64,000 nucleotides of DNA from NCBI GenBank assembly GCA_937893225.1, contig CALBJM010000331.1:1-64000 (forward strand), in the 5' to 3' direction. The notes below the pieces were generated by a model. It had not been told where the DNA came from. It was given only the letters and a program-made list of their open reading frames with translations, and made no database searches. This document shows, piece after piece, positions 42,522 to 50,645 of the stretch (positions within the stretch are counted from its first letter, which is position 1; the number at the start of each line of letters is the position of its first letter). The DNA is from an uncultured Erysipelotrichaceae bacterium. Its GTDB lineage: Bacteria; Bacillota_I; Bacilli_A; Erysipelotrichales; Erysipelotrichaceae. The position numbers and the translations under genes are program-made.

Positions 42522-42812
42522 ATGTCTATTTCGAGTTGGTTAGAAGCTATGACAGTGAAAGCGGCCTATTTAATCGAGCGTGAAAATGTCCGCTTTGTTG
42601 GATGGACTAATTCAAGTACAAACAAATATTGTCGGCTATATTATCAATATGGACAATTTGAAACCTTTGATTATATTTTGGCGGATCCTTTAATAGCAAA
42701 CCTTTCTGTTGAACAAATACTCAATGATGGCATTGTCTTTAAATTAATAAACTGTAAAGGTAACTTTCTTACTATTGAAGATATTGGTAAAAAAGTTTTG
42801 GGGAATATTTAG
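42522..42812 (+). CDS. Tail-signature protein
   Basis: 96 aa ending EDIGKKVLGNI. AAAGGTAG upstream. DYILADPLIANLSVEQIL corresponds to the D-x-I/L strand-helix of the subgroup. Unknown function. Confidence 0.72.
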   Translation: MSISSWLEAMTVKAAYLIERENVRFVGWTNSSTNKYCRLYYQYGQFETFDYILADPLIANLSVEQILNDGIVFKLINCKGNFLTIEDIGKKVLGNI

Positions 42813-42823
42813 ATAGGAAGTTG

Positions 42824-43123
42824 ATGACTATGCGTATTGGTAATTTAGAAAGATTGTATATCTTAAATAAAAAAGCTTCCAATCTGATTCTTGATGATTG
42901 CAATGTTCATTTCGAAACTATCATGAACTATGATATTGACTTTTGGGGTATTGCTTTTTCATATACAAAATATAACCATAAATATTCTGATACTATTTAT
43001 CTTGATAAAGATATCATGAATGTTCCTGTTGATGTTTTGGTAAGTGATTCAACTACCTTTAAATTCGAAAATAATTATTTAAAGCTGTCTGATATAGGTA
43101 AAGAAACCCTTAACAATATTTGA
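42824..43123 (+). CDS. Tail-signature protein
   Basis: 99 aa ending SDIGKETLNNI. ATG 42824 follows AGGAAG; ATG 42830 is possible. Contains TIYLDKDIMNVPVDVLVSDS, almost the same as in the gene at 41868, showing recent common origin. Confidence 0.72.
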   Translation: MTMRIGNLERLYILNKKASNLILDDCNVHFETIMNYDIDFWGIAFSYTKYNHKYSDTIYLDKDIMNVPVDVLVSDSTTFKFENNYLKLSDIGKETLNNI

Positions 43124-43230
43124 CACACATTTTTACAACAACTCAACTAAAAGTTGCTGTTCTATAGCATATACATTTTCGCCATTTTGGCATTTTTGAT
43201 TTCAACAATAGGTTGTATATAAACACACTG

Positions 43231-43266
43231 AATCAAGTGACATTTATGTTTTAGTGTCACTTGATT
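43231..43266. terminator. Bidirectional terminator between convergent genes
   Basis: AATCAAGTGACA (43231-43242) and TGTCACTTGATT (43255-43266), 12 perfect bp; T-rich on one side and A-rich on the other, serving the plus gene ending at 43123 and the minus gene ending at 43281. Confidence 0.75.
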
Positions 43267-43280
43267 TGTTTTATCAAATT

Positions 43281-43991
43281 TTATTCACCGATTTTTCTTA
43301 CAGGAACATCTAGACCTTGTTTCAAGGAAACAAGAAGGTAGTTTAAATTACCTTTAGTTAAATTGATGTCAGGCCAAATATCATATTCCTTTAACGGATA
43401 GTAGTTATGCAATGAAACCCATTTGTCAATTTTCTTGATGAATGTTGAGATTTGGAAAATGTCACGACACTCTTCTGTTAAACGGTCACCAGCATATTCA
43501 ATCTTTTTCCATTCACTGATTACCTGTTCTTTTGTCTTCGTTAAAACATGTTTAGGAATCGTTACAATGACTTTATCATCACCGTCAGGAATATGTTCAG
43601 GTTTTTCATCAGCAATAATTGTAGCGTCTTTATTTTCATTTGTAGACGGTGTTGATTGAACTTTTTGCAATGTACTGTTTGTAGGAACTGTATCCGCAAC
43701 TTTTGTCGTATGTGTCACAATATCATTCGTAATTGTTTCTGTGACTTTGCCTAATTTTAACGCTCTATATTCATCCCATCTTTTCTTTACTGCTGCACGG
43801 GCTTTATTGCTTTTATCCACTTGCTTCTGATTCTGTTTATCAAGCATATATTTGATGACTACCCACGCTTTGCAATCTTCAACATTATATTCAGGATAAA
43901 AAAGAATTCCCTTCATAACTTCTGTCTGTTTTTCAGGCGGTAGTGTTGAGATGATATCTTTAAATTCAGGCTCAATTACGACTTTAAACAT
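43281..43991 (-). CDS. DUF6291-like replication-associated protein (tentative)
   Basis: 236 aa. The N-terminal ~75 residues (FKDIISTLPPEKQTEVMKGI, then KQVDKSNKARAAVKKRWDEY) fit the DUF6291-type pattern of phage and plasmid proteins: a 'lp.e.r..i..aI..Y' helix and a 'k.qid.nn.ky' helix. A Thr/Lys linker follows and a C-terminal helical domain. Such proteins often sit near replication genes; role unproven. A lone minus-strand gene with divergent upstream space. Confidence 0.5.
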   Translation of the reverse strand: MFKVVIEPEFKDIISTLPPEKQTEVMKGILFYPEYNVEDCKAWVVIKYMLDKQNQKQVDKSNKARAAVKKRWDEYRALKLGKVTETITNDIVTHTTKVADTVPTNSTLQKVQSTPSTNENKDATIIADEKPEHIPDGDDKVIVTIPKHVLTKTKEQVISEWKKIEYAGDRLTEECRDIFQISTFIKKIDKWVSLHNYYPLKEYDIWPDINLTKGNLNYLLVSLKQGLDVPVRKIGE

Positions 43992-44311
43992 AAACGAATA
44001 GTCTCCTATATAGTTTAAATCTATTTAGATGCCTTCATATTATCCCTGTATTTCATTGTTGTCAATATCCATTTTTGTATTTGTATCACTTTTTTATTGT
44101 CTAACAAATCATTGTTTGTTTACATCAGATACGTTTCATACATATGTATAAGTCGTATGGCTTCTAGATTTTCTATATAAGGTTTATGTAGTTAAAGATA
44201 GTTTGTATAACTATTGTAAACATTCTACATATTCTACATTCTATACATTTTTTACGTTTGTATGTTTTGTATATAATGTACCCATTTTAAAGCTTTATAC
44301 AACGAAAAATC
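43992..44311. other. AT-rich divergent intergenic region
   Basis: About 380 bases between the minus gene at 43991 and the plus gene at 44372. It holds repeats of ATTCTACAT/TTCTATAC type (44222-44250) and the promoter at 44312, and presumably the minus-strand promoter. No ORF. Confidence 0.5.
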
Positions 44312-44340
44312 TTGACAATACGTTGTTTATGTAATAAAGT
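44312..44340 (+). promoter_or_regulatory. Sigma-70-like promoter
   Basis: TTGACA (44312-44317), 17 bases, TAAAGT (44335-44340), 32 bases before ATG 44372. Confidence 0.65.
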
Positions 44341-44371
44341 AATATTTGTAAACTAATGGAAAGGAATAAGA

Positions 44372-44704
44372 ATGCCTATTTGTTATGTATGTGAATCAAG
44401 TCTAGCATTGCCGACAGGTGTGGCTACTGAAGAATGCAATTTATCTATCCGTGAAGTTATCAATGAAGCTAAAGAAGTTGTAGTGACAGGAAAATATGTT
44501 TATACGATGTCACCATTCTTTCTTCAATCGTTGATTTTGTTTGCAGATAAAGAGGGTGTTTTGAATAATTGGAAATTTATATTATTGCATAACAATGGTA
44601 CTAAAGAAGATAAAACTGAACATCGTGAAGAGTTGTTTGAAATGATGTCATCACCTTTAGATGAACTGTTTATGGTAACATATAAAGATGACCAAAACAT
44701 ATAA
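44372..44704 (+). CDS. Unknown 110-aa protein, ribbon-less paralog of 36086
   Basis: AAAGGAA precedes the ATG. CYVCESSLALP, EECNLSIREVI, YTMSPFFLQSLI and VLNNWKF align with the C-terminal two thirds of the 36086 protein. The overlap with the next start is 17 bases. Function unknown. Confidence 0.7.
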   Translation: MPICYVCESSLALPTGVATEECNLSIREVINEAKEVVVTGKYVYTMSPFFLQSLILFADKEGVLNNWKFILLHNNGTKEDKTEHREELFEMMSSPLDELFMVTYKDDQNI

Positions 44705-45005
44705 AACAATCATTAACACTATTGTCAAGAAGATGAAAGGTTACGAATGGAAAGTTCGTGATACTGATGATTATAGTTTAAAGTTGTCTGGTAGTGTACA
44801 ATCATTCGATATCATCGGTCCTATTATAAAGGTGTGGTGTTGTATTGTATATACATACAATAATCAACATGAACGAATCTATCAGCCTTTATCTTTTGAA
44901 AGACAATGGTTGACTATTAAAGATATTGAGAATTATTCTTTTAAGATTGAAGGCTATAACTTTGTTTTAGAAGATATTGGTAACAGTATATTGACCAATC
45001 TATAA
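44688..45005 (+). CDS. Tail-signature protein
   Basis: 105 aa ending EDIGNSILTNL. ATG 44688 lies within the end of the preceding gene. First helix YKTIINTIVKKMKGYEWKV, strand region IKVWCCIVYTYNN, pre-tail strand FKIEGYNFVL. Confidence 0.72.
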   Translation: MTKTYKTIINTIVKKMKGYEWKVRDTDDYSLKLSGSVQSFDIIGPIIKVWCCIVYTYNNQHERIYQPLSFERQWLTIKDIENYSFKIEGYNFVLEDIGNSILTNL

Positions 45006-45020
45006 AGAGAAAATCGAACT

Positions 45021-45425
45021 ATGATGTATACCCATCAAACCAAAAAATTGAGTAATTTAAAAGGTTCACCGAATAATCGTGCAGTATCTTGTGTTGGGTT
45101 TATCTTGAATAGATATGACAGACGACGTTTGAATAAACTGATAAATATCTTTGGCAATAAACTAATTAGTGTCAAAAATGCTCTTTGCAGTCGAAACTTT
45201 TACATTGAAAAATGTATTCGCATATCATACTTTGAATATGATTCTGAATATGTAGCAACCTTTAAGTGTACAGATAAAATAGTTTTGCAAGTCATTATCA
45301 AGGAAAATTTATTTAATGACTTGTTGAAATATAGAAATGATTGTATTGATTTTGACATGTGTGATTATGACTTGTTTTATGTTAAGACTTTAGATATTGG
45401 CAATATGACATTGAAAGATATTTAA
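45021..45425 (+). CDS. Tail-signature protein, NRYDRRR subgroup
   Basis: 134 aa ending LDIGNMTLKDI. Residues about 30-45 contain FILNRYDRRRLNKLINIFGN, the basic motif that defines a subgroup with the genes at 48338, 49815, 50646 and 51243. The motif replaces the ordinary first helix and has an RRR cluster that could bind nucleic acid (inference). ATG 45021 or 45024. Confidence 0.74.
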   Translation: MMYTHQTKKLSNLKGSPNNRAVSCVGFILNRYDRRRLNKLINIFGNKLISVKNALCSRNFYIEKCIRISYFEYDSEYVATFKCTDKIVLQVIIKENLFNDLLKYRNDCIDFDMCDYDLFYVKTLDIGNMTLKDI

Positions 45426-45451
45426 TCAACAGCTATATAGGAAAGTTTATC

Positions 45452-45742
45452 ATGTCTACTTTAATTGTAGCCAATAAAATCATTAAGAATGTCGCTATAG
45501 TGAATAAACAAAAGAATAAGTTGTCTATCCGTATGCCAACAAAAGATTCAAATTATTTTAAACACGATTTACAATGTGTTAATATGAATGATAAAGCATT
45601 GTATGATGCATACAAAAGAAGTTGTGCATGTACATTGTATATTGATGATAAGGCTTTTCCTAATTGCATTGCTACGAACATTAGAAAGTCTAGATTAATT
45701 GGGCAACGTATTGTTACATTTGTGGTAGAGAATGATCTGTGA
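45452..45742 (+). CDS. Unknown 96-aa protein
   Basis: Lies inside the array but ends TFVVENDL without the tail signature. Beta-rich with basic patches (IVNKQKNKLSIRMPTKDSNY). AGGAAAG upstream. Either unrelated or a member that lost its tail. Confidence 0.6.
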   Translation: MSTLIVANKIIKNVAIVNKQKNKLSIRMPTKDSNYFKHDLQCVNMNDKALYDAYKRSCACTLYIDDKAFPNCIATNIRKSRLIGQRIVTFVVENDL

Positions 45743-45788
45743 CAATGGTTATTTTATCGATGCATTTTAAAATTATGCATTAAATGTT

Positions 45789-46158
45789 TTATAAACAAGT
45801 TATCCCCGCATCTTTTGTTATAACTTTAATGACATTGTAATCATCATCAGAAACTATTTGTATATCTGTTTTTTTTAATGCTATCAAGTTTTTCTAATAT
45901 ATAATCACTGATAAACAAGTATTGTATCGAGTTGTTCACTTTATCATTTTGCAATGAATAGCATGAGCATTGAATAGGTGTAAAACCAATTATTTTTTCT
46001 TTTATATAACGATCGTCTTTTTTGCGCAACAACACTGATTCAATAAAGAAATGAATATGATGTTTGAAATGCTGAATTGTGGCATCAATATCAAATTGCA
46101 TACCTTTTAATAAATCTGTGATAAGAATATCTGTATGATTTGGGCGAAGAATTGTCAT
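45789..46158 (-). pseudogene. Tail-signature protein, frameshifted in T8/A8
   Basis: The open frame from ATG 46158 stops at 45847. Shifting by one base at the T8 run (45867-45874, A8 on the coding strand) restores a C-terminus ending KVITKDAGITCL, the family tail. The intact product would be about 122 aa, the family length. The N-terminal LLKGMQFD and YLFISDYILEKLDSI match the minus-strand member at 46628. Seven As would be in frame. It may be a dead gene, a slippage-controlled gene or a sequencing error. Confidence 0.65.
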
Positions 46159-46236
46159 GTGTGATTACTGTTAAACGTTGCTTTTGATGTAGCTACTATA
46201 ATCCAAACATATTCAAATTGTCAATGTTTTTATATA

Positions 46237-46263
46237 TTGACAAATGTCGTCTTTTATTATAGT
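46237..46263 (+). promoter_or_regulatory. Sigma-70-like promoter
   Basis: TTGACA (46237-46242) and TATAGT (46258-46263), 15-base spacing; 31 bases before ATG 46294. Even the broken gene keeps a good promoter. Confidence 0.5.
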
Positions 46264-46293
46264 ATTGCTAATAAACTTAATAGGGTGAGTGAT

Positions 46294-46631
46294 ATGCTTG
46301 ATGATACAGATGAATTGAATGCTTTTGCTGATAAGCTAGCAAAACATTTATCAACTATTAAAGAAAACGGAGTATCTGAATTTGAAGTCCTTCAATATGA
46401 AAAGGATAAAAGTTTTTTAGTATTAACAAAAATACTGGACAATATTGTTTAGTCAGTACATCACGTGAAATTTATATCCCTGAAACAACTTTTTGTGAAT
46501 TGAATATTGATGATTTTGATATGTTGTATAAATATCAAGACAATCTGAATGAATTAGATATTTATATTTATATGAATGATGCTACTATCAAAATTCGTGA
46601 TATTGGTGAAACAACATTGAATAAACTTTAA
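46294..46631 (+). pseudogene. Tail-signature protein, frameshifted at T6
   Basis: ATG 46294 gives MLDDTDELNAFADKLAKHL, which aligns residue by residue with the intact gene at 50318 (MKLTNKQLKAFADKLSRHL). The frame stops early at 46452, but one base added in the T6 run (46413-46418) continues to IDDFDMLYKYQDNLNELDIY and the tail RDIGETTLNKL, ending 46631. The intact paralog proves the reconstruction. Its stop overlaps the convergent gene's stop. Confidence 0.75.
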
Positions 46632-47023
46632 ATGTTTTCAAGACATACGGTACCAATGTCTTTTTCTTTTACTACATATACATTTATTTGTTTATTGAAT
46701 TCAAGTTTAACTTGACCTCGCTTTAATTTAGAAACATGTGACAACAATTTATTGTCAATATGAATTACATCAGTTAAATATATTGGTTCATCCATATCAG
46801 TAAACGATACGACATTTAAAAGAATCGGTGTCATATGCTCATCTAATATATAGCTATTACTGTTGTCAAACTGTATTGTGGCTTTTTTAATATAAAACCT
46901 TTGCTTAAGATATTGACCACCTTGTAGTTTTAATATCTCATCAGTGTATGAGATACCTTGCAACAAATTTGTAAGCGTTGTATTTATATCATTATTATTA
47001 TTATTATTATTATTATTAATCAT
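46628..47023 (-). CDS. Tail-signature protein with poly-Asn start
   Basis: 131 aa ending EKDIGTVCLENI. ATG 47023 (AAGG upstream) is preferred to a TTG at 47029. Residues 3-12 are a run of Asn encoded by nine ATT/AAT units (46991-47017). The body has ILKLQGGQYLKQRFYIKKAT and strand VIHIDNKLLSHVSKL. A minus-strand member, as is its frameshifted relative at 45789, so the pair was inverted or duplicated together. Confidence 0.75.
   Translation of the reverse strand: MINNNNNNNNNDINTTLTNLLQGISYTDEILKLQGGQYLKQRFYIKKATIQFDNSNSYILDEHMTPILLNVVSFTDMDEPIYLTDVIHIDNKLLSHVSKLKRGQVKLEFNKQINVYVVKEKDIGTVCLENI
46991..47017 (-). repeat. (ATT)9 trinucleotide repeat
   Basis: Nine uninterrupted ATT units within the 5' end of the minus-strand gene, encoding poly-Asn. 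Changes in copy number would alter length but not frame. Confidence 0.9.
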
Positions 47024-47093
47024 AAACAAACCTTAACCATTTATCTGCTATTAGAAGATAGCAACTGTATCGTTTTCTGTCAACACAAAGTTA

Positions 47094-47121
47094 TTGATTG
47101 ACAATTCTCTCATGATATAGT
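47094..47121 (+). promoter_or_regulatory. Probable promoter
   Basis: TTGATT (47094-47099), 16 bases, TATAGT (47116-47121); a TTGACA at 47098 is too close to TATAGT. It serves the gene at 47159. Confidence 0.5.
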
Positions 47122-47158
47122 AATTTAAAATTTAATGAAGATTCTTAAGGAAATGATT

Positions 47159-47509
47159 ATGCAACCTTTAGGTTTTATGGAATTATCTAAAAAGCAAATT
47201 AAGTTATTGATTAGCAAATTGGATAAAGTTACTTTTCAGTGTGGTGATGATAGTTACAAATATGTTTGTCCACGTCCATGTTGCATTTTTGACACTGTAG
47301 AAGTAGTTAAAGATGATGACGATATTGTATGGTACTATATTGAAGTGAAAGCATTCTCTACCGTTAACAACTATATCTCTTTTAAAGGTTGTTGGATTAA
47401 ACAAAAAGAATTCGAATATTTTCTAAAACATAAAATGAGTTTTCATATTGATAATTGCGATAAATTAGTTTTAGAAGATATTGGACAAACCACTTTAAAC
47501 AATATTTGA
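47159..47509 (+). CDS. Tail-signature protein
   Basis: ATG 47159 is preceded by AAGGAAATG and gives 116 aa, the common family length; ATG 47135 is in frame but lacks a ribosome site. Tail EDIGQTTLNNI. First helix LSKKQIKLLISKLDKVTF is shared in pattern with the genes at 49440 and 50318. Confidence 0.7.
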   Translation: MQPLGFMELSKKQIKLLISKLDKVTFQCGDDSYKYVCPRPCCIFDTVEVVKDDDDIVWYYIEVKAFSTVNNYISFKGCWIKQKEFEYFLKHKMSFHIDNCDKLVLEDIGQTTLNNI

Positions 47510-47547
47510 TTATAACGAATTTATTGTCTGTCAACACAAACACTGTA

Positions 47548-47574
47548 TTGACAATAATCATTTTATGGTATACT
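47548..47574 (+). promoter_or_regulatory. Sigma-70-like promoter
   Basis: TTGACA (47548-47553), 15 bases, TATACT (47569-47574). Heads the run of coupled genes from 47624 to 49772. Confidence 0.5.
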
Positions 47575-47623
47575 ATATACATATAAGTTATGAAAGAGAG
47601 GTTGGATGAGATGACAAATTGAG

Positions 47624-47974
47624 ATGACAAATCAGTTGGCATTCACAGGTGCTTTTAAGTTATCAAAAGATAATAAAAGGTGTTTAATGAAAAAGTTGAA
47701 CGGTATTATTGTTGACGATAACATTGTCAGATGTGAGCGCTTGCGTGATATGGAAACTCAAGTCTATACATATGAAGATAATAATAGCAACGAGTTTTAT
47801 GATGTAGGTATTGCTGTAAATGGTTTAGATAATGTCTCTTTAGGTTTTAACTATTTACGAATGCCAGCAGAAGTTTTTAAAGCTGTTTTAAACAGAAATG
47901 TAAAGTTTCGTGTTAATAAAGATTGGACCGTTGATATTGAAGATATTGGTCTTGCTGTTTTGAACGAGATTTAA
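47624..47974 (+). CDS. Tail-signature protein
   Basis: 116 aa ending EDIGLAVLNEI. GAGATGACAAAT occurs twice (47608-47619 and 47621-47632); the first copy leads to the two-residue ORF MTN-stop and the second is the real start. This small duplication could reduce initiation. First helix LSKDNKRCLMKKLNGIIV. Confidence 0.72.
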   Translation: MTNQLAFTGAFKLSKDNKRCLMKKLNGIIVDDNIVRCERLRDMETQVYTYEDNNSNEFYDVGIAVNGLDNVSLGFNYLRMPAEVFKAVLNRNVKFRVNKDWTVDIEDIGLAVLNEI

Positions 47975-47976
47975 CC

Positions 47977-48345
47977 ATGCAATATGATAGTAAGTTGACC
48001 AAAAAAGAACGTGTTTGCATTGCAAAAAACATTCGCGGTTTAAAGTTCAGTGAAAGCTATTTTGATTACCAAGAAGGATGTGAACGTGATGTTGTATACA
48101 GTCTTGATAACATTACTGAAAAAAGTATTGGTACATCATATCAACCACCGTTTACAGATGATGATTGTGTAATGTTTGATGTGACTTGTGAAGTTGTTGG
48201 TGATGACAAACAGTTTCGTCGAATCTCTGTATTTGCTGAACCTGATTTGTTTGATAGAATGAAAAAGAAAGAAGTGTATGTAACAATCAATGGATATGTG
48301 TTTTATGAATGTGACATTGGTAATAAAGTATTGAACGATGTCTAA
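47977..48345 (+). CDS. Tail-signature protein
   Basis: 122 aa ending CDIGNKVLNDV, two bases after the previous stop. First helix LTKKERVCIAKNIRGLKF parallels the 49440 gene (LSKKDRIILAKAF). Strand FDVTCEVVGDDKQFRRISVF. Overlaps the next start by eight bases. Confidence 0.72.
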   Translation: MQYDSKLTKKERVCIAKNIRGLKFSESYFDYQEGCERDVVYSLDNITEKSIGTSYQPPFTDDDCVMFDVTCEVVGDDKQFRRISVFAEPDLFDRMKKKEVYVTINGYVFYECDIGNKVLNDV

Positions 48346-48721
48346 AATATGTTTCAAAAAGCTGTATGATCAGGAACCTGATTCAACCGGTATTGTACAT
48401 ACTAAAAGCTTTATAGGTAATCGTTTTGATAGACGAAGAATGAAGAAGCTTAAGAAGTATCTTTTATCATCTACGTTCAACACAAAATTTCTTTCTAATT
48501 TTAAACCAGACAATGTTTTTGGTATAATGTATGATAAAATTGACAACATATTTCTATTGGGCTTTGAGAAAGATGATGTATATTTCTTTTTAATGATTAA
48601 AAAAGATTTGTATGATGCCTTTCTTAATTGTAATGAAAAAGATTTATATATTGATTTTAATGGGGAAAATTTTATTTTAAATGTACATTCTATTGGGAGT
48701 GTGTGTATGAATGACATCTAA
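48338..48721 (+). CDS. Tail-signature protein, NRYDRRR subgroup
   Basis: 127 aa ending HSIGSVCMNDI. Contains IGNRFDRRRMKKLKKYLL. N-terminal extension of about 25 residues before the motif, as in other subgroup members. Overlaps both neighbours (8 and 11 bases), implying coupled translation. Confidence 0.74.
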   Translation: MSKICFKKLYDQEPDSTGIVHTKSFIGNRFDRRRMKKLKKYLLSSTFNTKFLSNFKPDNVFGIMYDKIDNIFLLGFEKDDVYFFLMIKKDLYDAFLNCNEKDLYIDFNGENFILNVHSIGSVCMNDI

Positions 48722-49055
48722 AGTAAAACATATATCATTTGAGCAAAAAGTAAAATGGTTACGTAATTTCTTTTGTGAAAAAACATTTATCATATTTAAT
48801 ACTATTAACAACACATATGAAACGGTTGTATGCACAAAGCTTGATAGCATTGTTAATACTGAAAAAGATTATGTGGCAATATATGATAGCAATAATAATC
48901 CATATTCTTTTTGGCACATTCATGTTGATGTTGATACTTTTAATATGATAATGTCAATTGACAATAATAGGTTTAAGGTTAAGTTTGCAGGTCGTCATAG
49001 TAATCTTCGATTATATATTACAGATATTGGTGAGAGTTGCATGAATGAATTGTGA
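48711..49055 (+). CDS. Tail-signature protein
   Basis: 114 aa ending TDIGESCMNEL. N-terminus HISFEQKVKWLRNFFCEKTF; middle FWHIHVDVDTFNMIMSID. Starts 11 bases before the previous stop and overlaps the next gene by 11. Confidence 0.72.
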   Translation: MTSKVKHISFEQKVKWLRNFFCEKTFIIFNTINNTYETVVCTKLDSIVNTEKDYVAIYDSNNNPYSFWHIHVDVDTFNMIMSIDNNRFKVKFAGRHSNLRLYITDIGESCMNEL

Positions 49056-49419
49056 TAAAGTACGAATGTGCAATAACATTGATAAATTAAATAGTTGGCT
49101 ACAGGGTCAAGGATTAATCATATATAATGAATTCACCAATACTTATGAACATATCAGACATTTAAAAGTGGTTGACAATGACATTGAAAACAAATTGAAT
49201 AAAGACCATAAATTTGTTGAATTATCATGTACAGGAAAAATAAATGTCTATACTGTATTTGAAGATGTTTTTTTAAGCTTGATAGTAAAGAAACAGTTGC
49301 TTGAACAGCTTGATAAATTTGATAGCAGTCTTTTTAAAATAAAAGATATAACACACTACAAACATGCGATTTATTTTGATGTTGAAGATTGTGGTAATGT
49401 ATGTTTAAATAGTATTTAA
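49045..49419 (+). CDS. Tail-signature protein
   Basis: 124 aa ending EDCGNVCLNSI, where Ile of the signature is replaced by Cys. First helix NIDKLNSWLQGQGLIIYNEF; strand LSLIVKKQLLEQLDKFDSSL. Coupled to the upstream gene by overlap. Confidence 0.7.
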   Translation: MNCDKVRMCNNIDKLNSWLQGQGLIIYNEFTNTYEHIRHLKVVDNDIENKLNKDHKFVELSCTGKINVYTVFEDVFLSLIVKKQLLEQLDKFDSSLFKIKDITHYKHAIYFDVEDCGNVCLNSI

Positions 49420-49439
49420 TATGAAAGAAGGTAATCAAT

Positions 49440-49772
49440 ATGATATTGTCGAAGAAAGATAGAATCATTTTAGCAAAAGCGTTTAACGAAAAGACGTTTA
49501 CTGATGGTGATTATTCATATACTGTTGAAACAATATCATATAAAGATGTTGGTGAAGTTTGTGACGACGCTATTATTAATGGTATTGATTATTGTGTCAT
49601 TGAGGTATTATGTAAAGTTAGATGTAAGTGCAAAACTATCAAGTCACATTTTGGTTTGTTAATAAAGAAAGATTATTTGAGTTATATTTTAAGCAATCAT
49701 GTAAAAGTGTATATTGATAGCTTTGTAGTTTATATTGCTGATTCAGGTAATGTCGTTTTGGATTCATTGTAA
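49440..49772 (+). CDS. Tail-signature protein
   Basis: 110 aa ending ADSGNVVLDSL (Ser in place of Ile). GAAGG precedes the ATG. LSKKDRIILAKAFNEKTFTD start; HFGLLIKKDYLSYIL corresponds to the K/D-x-L-x-x-x-L helix of other members. Confidence 0.7.
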   Translation: MILSKKDRIILAKAFNEKTFTDGDYSYTVETISYKDVGEVCDDAIINGIDYCVIEVLCKVRCKCKTIKSHFGLLIKKDYLSYILSNHVKVYIDSFVVYIADSGNVVLDSL

Positions 49773-49814
49773 ATTAAAAGTTTTATTTTACATTTAATAT
49801 GAGCAGGATAAACA

Positions 49815-50249
49815 TTGAAAAAAAGAATAGGACACAATTGCCAATCATTTAAAAAGTTATCAGAACAAACAGACGATTGGGTGTATTCAACAATCTTTTT
49901 GGGTAACCGTTATGAAAGAAGAAGATTAACATTTCTGATTTCATTACTGTTTGGTAATTATGCAAACAAACCTGTCATTTATGATCATATAAAGAAAGAA
50001 GTTTTAATTCCGGAATGCCTTTATATAATAACATATAATAATTCCAGCAAAACATATTTTTTTAATATAAAATATAAAAACCATAAAGCAAATAGCAATT
50101 GTTGTAATGTAGTTGTTTCTAAAGATTTATGGGATGAGATGATTCATTTAAAAAACAAATTTATGGATTTATGTTTTGAAATTGATAAAAATAATGTTGT
50201 CCATATAGTAAAACAACATGCAGGTTACTCATGTCTGAATAGTATTTAA
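49815..50249 (+). CDS. Tail-signature protein, NRYDRRR subgroup
   Basis: 144 aa ending QHAGYSCLNSI. Starts with TTG 49815 (AGGA upstream). STIFLGNRYERRRLTFLISL is almost identical to the gene at 50646 (STIFLGNRYDRRRLSFLISL), as is WDEMIHLKNKF versus WHELTHLKNKY. The two are recent duplicates. Confidence 0.72.
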   Translation: MKKRIGHNCQSFKKLSEQTDDWVYSTIFLGNRYERRRLTFLISLLFGNYANKPVIYDHIKKEVLIPECLYIITYNNSSKTYFFNIKYKNHKANSNCCNVVVSKDLWDEMIHLKNKFMDLCFEIDKNNVVHIVKQHAGYSCLNSI

Positions 50250-50255
50250 AAGCAG

Positions 50256-50284
50256 TTGACATCTGTTGTTTGTTATTGTAATAT
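50256..50284 (+). promoter_or_regulatory. Probable promoter
   Basis: TTGACA (50256-50261), 17 bases, TAATAT (50279-50284), 33 bases before ATG 50318. Confidence 0.5.
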
Positions 50285-50317
50285 ATTTAATATGATCAAT
50301 GGGAAATTGTGATTGAA

Positions 50318-50644
50318 ATGAAGTTAACTAATAAACAATTGAAAGCTTTTGCTGATAAGTTGTCCAGACATTTATCCAAATGTAAAGAGAATTGGATATC
50401 TGAAAATGCGTTTATTGAGTATATAAAAGAAGATAACTTCATTGATGTTGTTAATGGTAATTATCGATTGATGACAACGTGTCGTGTACAATATCTTCCA
50501 GAAATAGAATATTGTATTTTAGGCATTGATGATTTTGATGTGTTGTATAAATATAGAAACAAGCTTAATCAGCTAGATGTCTATATTGCCGATGAAACGA
50601 TTAAAGTTAGATCAATTGGTCAGATAACATTAAACGAACTGTAG
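50318..50644 (+). CDS. Tail-signature protein, intact parent of broken 46294 copy
   Basis: 108 aa ending RSIGQITLNEL. ATG 50318 is chosen because it aligns with the first Met of the broken homolog at 46294; GTG 50309 is an alternative. Shared: AFADKLSRHLS, IDDFDVLYKYRNKLNQLDVY. Confidence 0.74.
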   Translation: MKLTNKQLKAFADKLSRHLSKCKENWISENAFIEYIKEDNFIDVVNGNYRLMTTCRVQYLPEIEYCILGIDDFDVLYKYRNKLNQLDVYIADETIKVRSIGQITLNEL

Positions 50645-50645
50645 A

